Assembly (NCBI GenBank): GCA_942493375.1
Contig: OW818698.1
Coordinates: 3,348,001-3,412,000 of the forward strand
Direction: 5' to 3'
From: G942493375 sp942493375
GTDB lineage: Bacteria; Armatimonadota; UBA5829
Length of the DNA stretch: 64,000 bases
Below, piece by piece: positions 8,732 through 16,817 of this stretch. The translations under genes were made by a program, and so were the position numbers. Below the pieces are notes generated by a model, which was not told where the DNA came from, made no database searches, and saw only the letters and a program-made list of their open reading frames with translations. Position 1 is the first letter of the stretch. The number at the start of each line of letters is the position of its first letter.

Positions 8732-9282
8732 ATACCTATGATTTTATCCTACTTGGATTGAAAGCTATGGGCGAAGTGCGTGGTAAAACTATGCTCCAAA
8801 AAAGACTGTATTTCATTGGTCTCCTTTCCGGATATCTATCCGAATTGGACTATGTGCCCCATTTCTATGGTCCATATTCTGAGGAGCTATCGAATAGGGT
8901 GGGTGAATTGCGATCTACTGGTTTCATTAATGAAACCAGCATCAAATTTGGTGCTACAGATGGTAATGGATTCGAAGTATCACGCCGAGACTATACACTA
9001 ACAGAAGAAGGACAAAAGATTGCTTGTCTATTGCAGGAAAAGTTACCGGATGAAGCAAGCAAGATTGAAGAAGCATGGCAACATATAAAGCAAGCTGGTG
9101 ATCTTAGTTATATGCAACTATCTGTTGCAGCTAAAGTTTATCATATCCTTCAAAACGAAGAAAATCCTTTAGAAAATGAGGAAATCAGCAAGTTGGCACA
9201 CAATTTGGGATGGAATATTAGTGATCCTGACGTTGAGAAAGCTGGATGGTTTCTTGAAAAACTTGTTTTGGTTTCCAGATAG
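8728..9282 (+). CDS. YwgA-like protein, partner of the HD phosphohydrolase
   Basis: A 184-residue cytoplasmic protein resembling Bacillus YwgA and related proteins that sit beside YwfO-type HD proteins. The N-terminal part (KTMLQKRLYFIGLLSGYL, then HFYGPYSEEL, about residues 20-53) looks like a winged-helix-type fold with the GPYS motif also seen in antitoxin/adaptor proteins of the Panacea/SocA group; that similarity is a weak impression. The centre YTLTEEGQKIA resembles a wing or recognition helix of PadR-like proteins. The start is TTG 8728 with AAGGAGGA at 8711-8718 and overlaps the preceding stop. A regulatory or substrate-adaptor role toward the HD enzyme is likely from the coupling, but no function is established. 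Confidence 0.7.
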   Translation: MNTYDFILLGLKAMGEVRGKTMLQKRLYFIGLLSGYLSELDYVPHFYGPYSEELSNRVGELRSTGFINETSIKFGATDGNGFEVSRRDYTLTEEGQKIACLLQEKLPDEASKIEEAWQHIKQAGDLSYMQLSVAAKVYHILQNEENPLENEEISKLAHNLGWNISDPDVEKAGWFLEKLVLVSR

Positions 9283-9335
9283 AGAATAAGGCAAATACTT
9301 AACCTTAAACAAATATCTGATTGATCATGTAGATA

Positions 9336-9998
9336 TCATCCATCATCGAGATCAATTGATTTCATCTCTTCCCGGGTCTTGTATAGTGGCAGGCCAACCT
9401 TGCAGAATATTCCTATTATTCTTACGGCAAAGGTAAGGAGCATTCCGCAGAGGATGGCTATATCGGGATTTACTGACCAGCGGACCATTAGGACGAAGGC
9501 CAGGCCTCCTATTATTGAGGCGGTGGCATAGAATTCTGAGCTAAATACCAGGGGGATTTCTTTGCAGAGAACATCCCTTATTACTCCACCAACGACGCCT
9601 GTTATGACTCCCATCATGACGGCGATGAAGATGGACGGGCTGACCTGCATTGCTTTGCTGCAGCCGATCAGAGTTACCACAGAGAGACCGAAGGCATCAC
9701 AGACTAACAGAACCCTCCTGGGGACTCTGACATATCTGACCAGCGCAAATATTGCGATTGCAGCGATGACGGCGGTGATGGGATATTCTGGTTTCTGCAC
9801 CCAGAAGACCGGAGTCCGGCCCAGCACACAGTCCCTCAGAGTGCCTCCACCGATTGCAGTAGCCAGGGCGACTACCACAACCCCGAATATATCCATCCGC
9901 TTCTGCCCGGCTTGCAGTGCTCCGGCGATGGCGAATACAACGATCCCGAACAGGTCGCACCAGTATACGAATGAGCTGTCCAAGAGAGTGTGGGGCAT
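9336..9998 (-). CDS. TRIC-type cation channel family protein (UPF0126, YicG-like)
   Basis: A 220-residue inner-membrane protein with seven predicted helices arranged as two similar three-helix halves plus one more, the pattern of bacterial trimeric intracellular cation (TRIC) channels. The diagnostic glycine-rich motifs are both present: GGGTLRD at 50-56 in the first half and GGVIRDVL at about 137-144 in the second. Bacterial homologues conduct monovalent cations, mainly potassium. The length is normal. It stands alone between convergent and repeat-rich spacers, so nothing in the context narrows its role. The call of the family is firm; the ion selectivity in this organism is not known. Confidence 0.9.
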   Translation of the reverse strand: MPHTLLDSSFVYWCDLFGIVVFAIAGALQAGQKRMDIFGVVVVALATAIGGGTLRDCVLGRTPVFWVQKPEYPITAVIAAIAIFALVRYVRVPRRVLLVCDAFGLSVVTLIGCSKAMQVSPSIFIAVMMGVITGVVGGVIRDVLCKEIPLVFSSEFYATASIIGGLAFVLMVRWSVNPDIAILCGMLLTFAVRIIGIFCKVGLPLYKTREEMKSIDLDDG

Positions 9999-10378
9999 GG
10001 AAGGGCCTTTCTTTTTCGTAAGAAGTCAGTTTTTTAAGAAGTCAGAATCCAGAAGTCAGAAGTCAGAATATTTGGGTTTGTGGATTTTGGTATCTGGAAT
10101 TGTATATCCCATTGGGAATTGTGTCAATCTCCCGGAATCAATCCCCCTTCCCAACTCCGCTAGTCCTGAGTAGCCGGAGGCATATCGAAGGGCGGCTACG
10201 GAGAGTCTGTCCTGATAGATCATGCATAAACGCCCTTCGATACGCTACGCTACTCAGGACTAGCGGAACCAATTACCGTTAAGTTTAAATAATAGAAATA
10301 GCGACTGCATGGGATTGTTTAACGGTCGGCAAAATCCACCCCCCATTCCACCTTCTCCAAGGGGAATGGGTTGGATGT
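9999..10378. repeat. Intergenic region with tandem agaagtcag units and a nested inverted repeat
   Basis: At 10020-10070 the 9-base unit agaagtcag recurs several times with short spacers. At 10156-10267 lies a large palindromic element: an exact 18-bp arm at 10156-10173 is repeated inverted at 10250-10267, and a second inverted pair (CGAAGGGCG at 10186-10194, CGCCCTTCG at 10231-10239) is nested inside. The interior has no coding capacity. This resembles a small MITE or a large REP unit. The right part (10330-10378) holds a C-rich run but no clear gene. Confidence 0.65.
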
Positions 10379-13300
10379 TTATATTCTGCTGGGCACGGGA
10401 GGTTGTGCTTCGGTTACCTCTTCTTTTTCTGTTGTGCCTTTTCTGCCCAGGAATCTTTCTTTTACTTGCCACATGAAGTTGATTATCTTGGCTTCGCGGC
10501 CGGAGTCGGTGAATCCGTCGTAGTCCAGGTTCAGGAATGGTATGTTGTCGTGCCTTCTGCGCAGTGACTGGCTTAGGGCTGTTACTGTGTTTCCCGGCAT
10601 ACAGTTGAACGGGAGAACGCTGAGGATACCTGCTATACCACGTTTGGCGAAGTCTTCGCTCTTGCCCATGCTGCAGATGGCTTCTCCACCGAAGTTGTAG
10701 TCCAGATACATGGTGCCATTGCGGATTATTTCTGATGGCGCAATGTCATCGTATCCGTCCAACAGGGGTAGAGTCGCCTCGAAGAGTTTGTGCTCACTCT
10801 TGGATGCCAGTTTCTCATTGAACCAACTCGCTGTATAGGTCTTTATCTCATCAACGGAGACTCCGTCTTTCATACGTTCTTTTGAAAGCACGCCTGCCAG
10901 GTGGTTTACATATGTAAAGAACTCTGTCATTGGAGCAAGCCAAACTTCTGCTCCTTCGGACTCAAGTTTGCGGATTACATCCTGGTTTGCCCGGTCATGC
11001 AGTCTGACATAAAACTCTCCAACCATACCTACTATCGGCCTGTCTTCATTTCTGGTTGGTATAGCTGCAAACTCCTTCTGAGCATCGTGCAAAAGATCGA
11101 CCAGCGGTTCCAAGTGTTTGGAGCCGAGGACAGTTTTGACTATGCTGACTTCCATGTCTATCTTGTGCTGTGGAAGCATCTCTTCGAGCCTGGTCATATA
11201 TTTCTCAAGCAGCGCATCGCTGGCACCGGGAGTTATTTCGTATGGCCGGATATGGGTTACCATTTTAAGCAGCAGATCATAGACCAGCATAGAATTATAT
11301 GTGACCAGCGCGAACAAGATCCCTAAGCCGCCGTGCTCGCTCTTAGCTCCGAGGGTAACGACGGGGGTATCATAGAATCCCATATTATCTAGAATTCTGC
11401 GCTGGAGCATGCTGTACATACCGTACCGGCATGGCCCTTCGGCATTACCCTGGAAGAATGCCTCTTTGGTCGGGTCAAACTCAGGCTGCTGAGTTCGGTA
11501 CATGATATCTTCGGTTGTGGCCAGTGCAGGAAGGCAGACATCCTCACTGATGGCGCTCCGGGCAAGGTTGAACCCTGGATCAGGGGACTGCGGAAGCACA
11601 TGAGCGTCGATTCCATATGCTCTCATAGAAGCTGCAAGAGACCTGGCACCCTCACTGAGGTATGGAATCCATACCAACCTGTCAGTCATATCCATAACCG
11701 ATGCATCCTGCGAACGTATGATCTCCGATTCACGGGAGACGCTCCGTCCTGCAGTGTCAGCGAAGGCTTCTATTCTGGTAATGACTCCGGCGTCTGCTGT
11801 GTGCTCATCAATCTGCATCACATAGCAGGGCTCGTTGATCTCATCCCGGAAGAACGGGTTTCCGAAACTGTCCGGACCGCAGGCGAAGAAGGTCAACACA
11901 ACGGCACGCAGCCTGACATCCTGACGGATAAGCCTGGCAGCCATAAGCTTGCGCTGTATCTGTCTCGAGTATGCATTGGGCCATGTATCAGAGATATCTA
12001 CAGCTTCAAGCGGCAGGTAGTCCTGTGGAATAGCAAGGATACCCATATCCTGAATCTTCTTGCCAATGTGCATGTTGATTACGGGATCATAAAGAGTATA
12101 GGGTCTGCCAATAACAACAAACGCCATTTGATCTTTGCTGATGCCCTGGACTACTTCAGTACCTCGCTCTTCAATCTTCTTGCGGAAACTGAGGTGAGTG
12201 TCCCAGGCGACTGCGAATGCCTTCTTAGCTTCTGCAGGATTTTTACCAAGCTGGCTGGCTACTTCGACCATAATGCGTTCAACGTGTTTTCTGCCACGCT
12301 TGAATTGAATTCTGGGGGAGAAGAGCCTTATACCTCTTTCGGTAATACCTATTGCTGAGTTAATAACATCCGGTGCACCCTGCAGGTATGGGCAAGTCTG
12401 AGCCTGCCGGAGGTTGGAGTTCGGCTGGTCGGTGTTGATGATCCCGGGTGAGAAAATGGCGTCCACACCCTTCTCTACCAGGTCCATATGATGACCATGT
12501 GCAACTTTGAATGGGAAACAGGGCTCCCCAATGGATGTCTCCAGGCCCATTGCCACGATGCGCTTGTTGGTATCGTCTGATGGGACAACCTTGAATCCGA
12601 GTTCGCTGAAGTATGCGTTATACAGAGGGTAGAAATCGGTGAACATCAGGCCTCTGGGGATCCCCATAGTTGGAGCACCATCCGGGACCTTGCTCTGATA
12701 GATGTTCATCATTAGTTCGTGACGTTCGGCGAACAGGTCCGGAAGATCACTGCCTAAGGCTTTCTTTTGAACGGCGCTGTATTTCTCACAGCGGTCGTTG
12801 TAGAAGTACTTGGGCCCATCTTCCATCTCGAATGTGTTGACGTCACACCGGTTCGCACAGGCTTTGCACTCGAATGACGTGATCTTATACTTGGTCTTGG
12901 CAACAGCATCGAATCCTCTGAACTTGCTCTCTTCAGGATTGGCAATATAAGCCAGCCTGGCAGCACCGACTGCGCCGGTGATGTGGGGATATGGCGGGAC
13001 AACGATCTTGCGTCCTAAGACTGTTTCATAAGCTGCAACCATTCCCTTGTTGAATGCGACAGCACCCTGGAACGCGACTTTCTTGCCTATGCTCCGGCTT
13101 GCTACGTTCTTGTGCAGATAATTTTTTACACTGGCAAGACATATGCCTGCAGCAAGATCGGGTTTCGGCACGTTGTTCTGTTGATAGAAGACCATTGCAG
13201 ATTCGGAGAATACGGTGCATGTCCAGTCCAGATCAGGCGGGCGAGTATTCAATAAGGCAGTGTCACCGAATTCTTCGAGCGGGATTCCGAGCCTACCTGC

Positions 13301-14668
13301 CTGCTTTTCGAGGAATGCTCCGGTGCCGGCTGCGCAGGCTTTGTTCATCTCGAAATCGATGATGACATCCCCGTCCATGCGGACATACTTGCTGTCCTGA
13401 CCGCCGATTTCGAAGATCGTATCTACATCATCAGCATAGGCTCTTGCGCCAGATGCCTGGGCTGTAATCTCGTTGCGGATCAAGTCGGCTCCGATGTAGT
13501 CTCCAGTCAGGTAACGTCCGCTGCCGGTTGTGGCTGCGGCTATTTTGCCTATCTTTAAGCCTTTTTGTTCAACCTGTTTGTTGATCTGGATAAGAGTATC
13601 GCTGACGGCTGCGAGCGGGTCTCCATCGGTCTTGCGGTAGTAGTCTGCAAGCACGACAAAACGGCCGTTAATCTCGGCGACAAGGGCAGCTTTGGTGCTT
13701 ACGGAGCCTATATCTACACCCAAACCAGCTCTTTCGATCTCGGATGGGATATCTTTTTCTTCAACTCTGGGCATAATCTCGGAATCAACCATCTTGATGG
13801 GATCGCAACCGGGATAGTCAAGAGGTTTGGAGAGGTGTTCATCAAGCGCTAAAATTGCCTGATCAAGGTCGATTGTCTTGTTCGCCTGCATCGCTGAACC
13901 GATGGCGCCAAGGGTCCGGTTGTGCTCAGGGATAAGTACACGCCCGTTAATACCCAGCTCTTCGGTGAGATATTTTAAAGCAGTCGGGTTTTCGGAGACT
14001 CCTCCAATGAATGCTACTACGTCAACAAATTCTTTTCCACGGGCGATAGCGCTGCGGTAGTTGCGGCTGATTGCCTGGTGGATACCTGCTGCGATTCTCT
14101 CCCTGGGGGTGCCTTTTTGATAGAGATGGACAATATCAGATTCGGTAAAAACTGCACACCTGCCGGAGAGGGAGGCCGGGTTCTCAATATCGAATGCTAC
14201 TCTGGCAAAATCTCCAATATCAGCGTAATTGAGCCTTTTGGACATGTGGTCAAGAAACGAACCGCTTCCGGAAGCACATTTGTTACCCAGATTCAAATCT
14301 TCTACTAATAACTTACCGCTGACCGGGTCTTTTTCGAAGAGGATATATTTCTGGGTCTCACGGCCCATCTCGATAACTGTGCGGACTTCAGGGTAGAGTT
14401 TTTGGAAAGCTGCAGCAAGTGCGTTTGGTTCGTGAATGGAGTCAGCGCCAATCAATTCCTTGAGGCTGGCAGCTCCTCCTCCGGTAACTCCACAAATAAC
14501 GGTGTTGTCACCCACGATTTCCTTTACTTTACGCAGGGCTTCTTCAACTCTGCGTAAGGGCTGTCCTTGAACACTTGTTATGGGGAGAATAACGAATTCT
14601 CCATCGTTTTTTATGATAACCGTCTTTACGGTGTCTGAGCCGACGTCAAAACCTACTCTGACTGCCAT
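10379..14668 (-). CDS. Fused double acyl-CoA dehydratase activase with 2-hydroxyacyl-CoA dehydratase-like domains
   Basis: A 1429-residue protein of the BcrAD/BadFG ATPase type. Two complete ASKHA activase domains lie in tandem (about 1-270 and 315-580), opening with VGFDVGSDTVK and LGVDIGSVSTK. Each has the two cysteines that in homodimeric activases hold one bridging [4Fe-4S] cluster: Cys131 and Cys171, then Cys445 and Cys484, so one chain could form the whole cluster site. After a cysteine-rich segment near 610 (CKACANRC) follows a DUF2229-type region (GIPRGLMFTDFYPLY) and HgdB-like dehydratase-related domains. Such proteins use ATP to deliver low-potential electrons to radical dehydratases or reductases, but the physiological target is unknown. 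The start is ATG 14668, nine bases after GGAGG; an in-frame TTG at 14677 lies too close to that site. Stands alone; implies anaerobic or low-oxygen metabolism. Confidence 0.88.
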   Translation of the reverse strand: MAVRVGFDVGSDTVKTVIIKNDGEFVILPITSVQGQPLRRVEEALRKVKEIVGDNTVICGVTGGGAASLKELIGADSIHEPNALAAAFQKLYPEVRTVIEMGRETQKYILFEKDPVSGKLLVEDLNLGNKCASGSGSFLDHMSKRLNYADIGDFARVAFDIENPASLSGRCAVFTESDIVHLYQKGTPRERIAAGIHQAISRNYRSAIARGKEFVDVVAFIGGVSENPTALKYLTEELGINGRVLIPEHNRTLGAIGSAMQANKTIDLDQAILALDEHLSKPLDYPGCDPIKMVDSEIMPRVEEKDIPSEIERAGLGVDIGSVSTKAALVAEINGRFVVLADYYRKTDGDPLAAVSDTLIQINKQVEQKGLKIGKIAAATTGSGRYLTGDYIGADLIRNEITAQASGARAYADDVDTIFEIGGQDSKYVRMDGDVIIDFEMNKACAAGTGAFLEKQAGRLGIPLEEFGDTALLNTRPPDLDWTCTVFSESAMVFYQQNNVPKPDLAAGICLASVKNYLHKNVASRSIGKKVAFQGAVAFNKGMVAAYETVLGRKIVVPPYPHITGAVGAARLAYIANPEESKFRGFDAVAKTKYKITSFECKACANRCDVNTFEMEDGPKYFYNDRCEKYSAVQKKALGSDLPDLFAERHELMMNIYQSKVPDGAPTMGIPRGLMFTDFYPLYNAYFSELGFKVVPSDDTNKRIVAMGLETSIGEPCFPFKVAHGHHMDLVEKGVDAIFSPGIINTDQPNSNLRQAQTCPYLQGAPDVINSAIGITERGIRLFSPRIQFKRGRKHVERIMVEVASQLGKNPAEAKKAFAVAWDTHLSFRKKIEERGTEVVQGISKDQMAFVVIGRPYTLYDPVINMHIGKKIQDMGILAIPQDYLPLEAVDISDTWPNAYSRQIQRKLMAARLIRQDVRLRAVVLTFFACGPDSFGNPFFRDEINEPCYVMQIDEHTADAGVITRIEAFADTAGRSVSRESEIIRSQDASVMDMTDRLVWIPYLSEGARSLAASMRAYGIDAHVLPQSPDPGFNLARSAISEDVCLPALATTEDIMYRTQQPEFDPTKEAFFQGNAEGPCRYGMYSMLQRRILDNMGFYDTPVVTLGAKSEHGGLGILFALVTYNSMLVYDLLLKMVTHIRPYEITPGASDALLEKYMTRLEEMLPQHKIDMEVSIVKTVLGSKHLEPLVDLLHDAQKEFAAIPTRNEDRPIVGMVGEFYVRLHDRANQDVIRKLESEGAEVWLAPMTEFFTYVNHLAGVLSKERMKDGVSVDEIKTYTASWFNEKLASKSEHKLFEATLPLLDGYDDIAPSEIIRNGTMYLDYNFGGEAICSMGKSEDFAKRGIAGILSVLPFNCMPGNTVTALSQSLRRRHDNIPFLNLDYDGFTDSGREAKIINFMWQVKERFLGRKGTTEKEEVTEAQPPVPSRI

Positions 14669-15003
14669 ACAACACAACCTCCGAGCTTTCTAGCAGGTCC
14701 ATCCTGGGTGGATTTGGGTAATCCTATTGTGGGAGCGACAGAGAAAACGTTGTCGCATTTGCCGGGGACCTGGTTTTACCTGGAACATAAGGTAGATGAA
14801 CTTCAACAGATCATTATAACATCATACGAACGAACGCACATTTCCGTCAAACCCCCAATAGCGAACGCATCACGAATAATTATCCGCAGATTACGCAGAT
14901 TGACGCAGATTTTCCGGAAAAGAGAACTGCAAAATGTGCAAATGCTTCCTGATCCGTGAATGACGAAAGATCGGCAGGCTGGAAGCCTGCATTACAATTT
15001 TGT
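14669..15003. repeat. Intergenic region with palindromic and 10-bp periodic repeats
   Basis: No gene is supported. At 14879-14915 a run of cgcagatt-type units (period about 10-12) occurs; a related run lies at 28887-28925. At 14973-15000 lies a single copy of the GCAGGCTGGAAGCCTGC element, ending at the 3' end of the M48 peptidase gene, where the hairpin might act as a minus-strand terminator. Confidence 0.6.
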
Positions 15004-16530
15004 TTATTGCTGTTTTTTGTATATATCGAATCCTGGTTGGATCATTCGCATTGTCCATGCTTTTTCGAATCCGAAGACGTCAAGGGTTGTCTTTCTACCA
15101 ATTACAGCGGCTCTAGCTTTGGCGACAATATTTTGGTCTGTATCCCAGAGAGGATTCATAATTATATACTCAACCCCTGCCCTGATATTTGTTCCTGGCA
15201 CAGCCTCGACTCTCTCGTCCACATATCCCACGGATCCCACAGCTGCTACCCACCTGGCTCCATTTGGATCTGAGGCAACGGTCAGGAATGAGTTCTGGCT
15301 TACGGGAGTATAAGCATATTCCGGACTTTGAATTATCAGGGGTGTTGAGTTTTCATTACTATCTCTTATCACAACATACCCCACAATAGAGTTTCGGTAT
15401 TGATTGGCACTATGGTCCCATGCCGTTTGCCAGGCAAGAAGCCTTTCACCTTGCTTAAATTTAATACGAGATGTGATCTTTGTTCCGGAAATCGTTCCCA
15501 CAGTCCCATCGGGTTCTGGTAGTTTGGGAGCAGAGACCCGGGCAGCAGGCAGATCGTTTATATTCCCATCCTGTGAAATCAAGCTGATCTGAGCAGTGTA
15601 TGGCGTTCCTATTCCGATCACCATGCCTCGAGCAAACGGCACTCTGGCCTGGTTTTCGAATTTAGAATCCCAACCTGGTTTAGTCAGCCACACTATATCT
15701 CCATTTTGCAGAGTGCGGGAAGATGTAAATTTCACAATATTCTTTTTTGCTGAGAAAACCACTCCTACCTCATAAGGATCACGCGTTTCCTGCACTTTGG
15801 ATTCCGGAACCGGCACATTTTTATCTTTGAGCATTTGTTCCAGGTAGGCTAGTCTTTCCTCTGTTGGAGGGTGTGAAGAGAAAATCTTCGGAGGAGAGCT
15901 ACCTGACTTTTCTTCAAAGCGCATAATCTTGCGCATAGCCATTAATAATCCTGCAGGATTCATATGTGAATTTACAAGCAGATCGAAGCCCATTTCATCT
16001 GCTTGTCTTTCATCACCTCGGGAATACTTGAGCTCATGCAGAGTATTTACCATGCCTGCTACCTGCTGGATTGTTGTATTGGCACCTGCGAGTATCAGAG
16101 CAAGGTCAGTCCAGGTCCTCCTGCGCTGGTGCTTTATCATTGCATCCAGGGAATGCCGTTGGTCGATATGAACTATTTCATGTGCGAGAACTCCAGCACG
16201 TTCATCATGAGTAAGAGCTTTCCACAATCCACTTGTATAGTAGACATATCCTCCTGGCACAGCAAAAGCATTTAGCTCTTTATCCAAGTCCAGTATCTGG
16301 AATGTATAGGGGATAGTGGTGCGTTTTACATATTTTGATAGCGCAATACCAATTTCCCGCATCTCTTTTTGTGCAGATGCATTCGGGTAAAGTTTATCTT
16401 TCTTGAGTATAGCCTGATTCGCTTGCTTCCCAATATCAATTTCCTCTTGTATAGATATTGCTAATAGCGGTAGGGCAGTGATTAGAAGAAGAAGTACGGA
16501 TAACAATACTACATGAGATCGAGTACGCAT
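15004..16530 (-). CDS. Exported M48 family zinc metallopeptidase
   Basis: A 508-residue protein with a signal peptide or membrane anchor at 7-25. The peptidase domain (about 30-265) carries the zinc motif HEIVH at 117-121 and the third ligand Glu174 in ERQAD, as in BepA/YggG-type M48 peptidases, preceded by the usual NAFAVPGGYVYYTSG. BepA-type enzymes act in the periplasm on outer-membrane proteins and on LptD assembly. Unlike BepA there is no TPR tail; instead about 240 residues of beta-rich sequence follow, with VGYV repeated in two places (RNSIVGYVVI, VGSVGYVDE), suggesting one or two small beta barrels. An envelope quality-control role is plausible, especially as this genome encodes an LptD-like protein nearby. 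Monocistronic and divergent from the isomerase gene. Confidence 0.85.
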   Translation of the reverse strand: MRTRSHVVLLSVLLLLITALPLLAISIQEEIDIGKQANQAILKKDKLYPNASAQKEMREIGIALSKYVKRTTIPYTFQILDLDKELNAFAVPGGYVYYTSGLWKALTHDERAGVLAHEIVHIDQRHSLDAMIKHQRRRTWTDLALILAGANTTIQQVAGMVNTLHELKYSRGDERQADEMGFDLLVNSHMNPAGLLMAMRKIMRFEEKSGSSPPKIFSSHPPTEERLAYLEQMLKDKNVPVPESKVQETRDPYEVGVVFSAKKNIVKFTSSRTLQNGDIVWLTKPGWDSKFENQARVPFARGMVIGIGTPYTAQISLISQDGNINDLPAARVSAPKLPEPDGTVGTISGTKITSRIKFKQGERLLAWQTAWDHSANQYRNSIVGYVVIRDSNENSTPLIIQSPEYAYTPVSQNSFLTVASDPNGARWVAAVGSVGYVDERVEAVPGTNIRAGVEYIIMNPLWDTDQNIVAKARAAVIGRKTTLDVFGFEKAWTMRMIQPGFDIYKKQQ

Positions 16531-16715
16531 ATATCAGCCTCCGGTTTGGTAATATTCATCATATTACATACTCACTATACCCATTCTAACAGACAAACCT
16601 ACACTCGGGGTATTGGTGGGTGATTGGAGGTGGGCGAGGGCATCGTTGGATGACAGGTACTGGGTGTTGACGGGTTGTAGTTTCAATGCGACTTTATGTT
16701 GAGTGCATAGTGCGA

Positions 16716-16805
16716 TATAATAGTTGAGAGGTTCGGATAATGGGAACCATACGGACTTTTTGAGCCGTAATTATAAAGTGTAAATGCGGATAGCATTTAC
16801 ACTAT
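16716..16805 (+). promoter_or_regulatory. Promoter and operator-like palindrome ahead of the fucose isomerase-like gene
   Basis: A TATAAT box at 16716-16721 is preceded at 17 bases by a weak TTTATG. About 50 bases downstream, at 16774-16805, lies a long palindrome with 11-bp arms (AGTGTAAATGC, spacer GGATA, GCATTTACACT) flanked by TATA on both sides. It ends only 12 bases before the start codon and just before the AAGGGGTG ribosome-binding site. It could be a repressor operator or an RNA hairpin controlling translation; it lacks the position and U-tract of a terminator. Confidence 0.5.
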
Positions 16806-16817
16806 AAGGGGTGAACT

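Noticed and set aside
10020..10070. Tandem agaagtcag units as a possible CRISPR array
   Set aside because: Units are only 9 bases with irregular tiny spacers; there are no cas genes. It is simple repetitive DNA.
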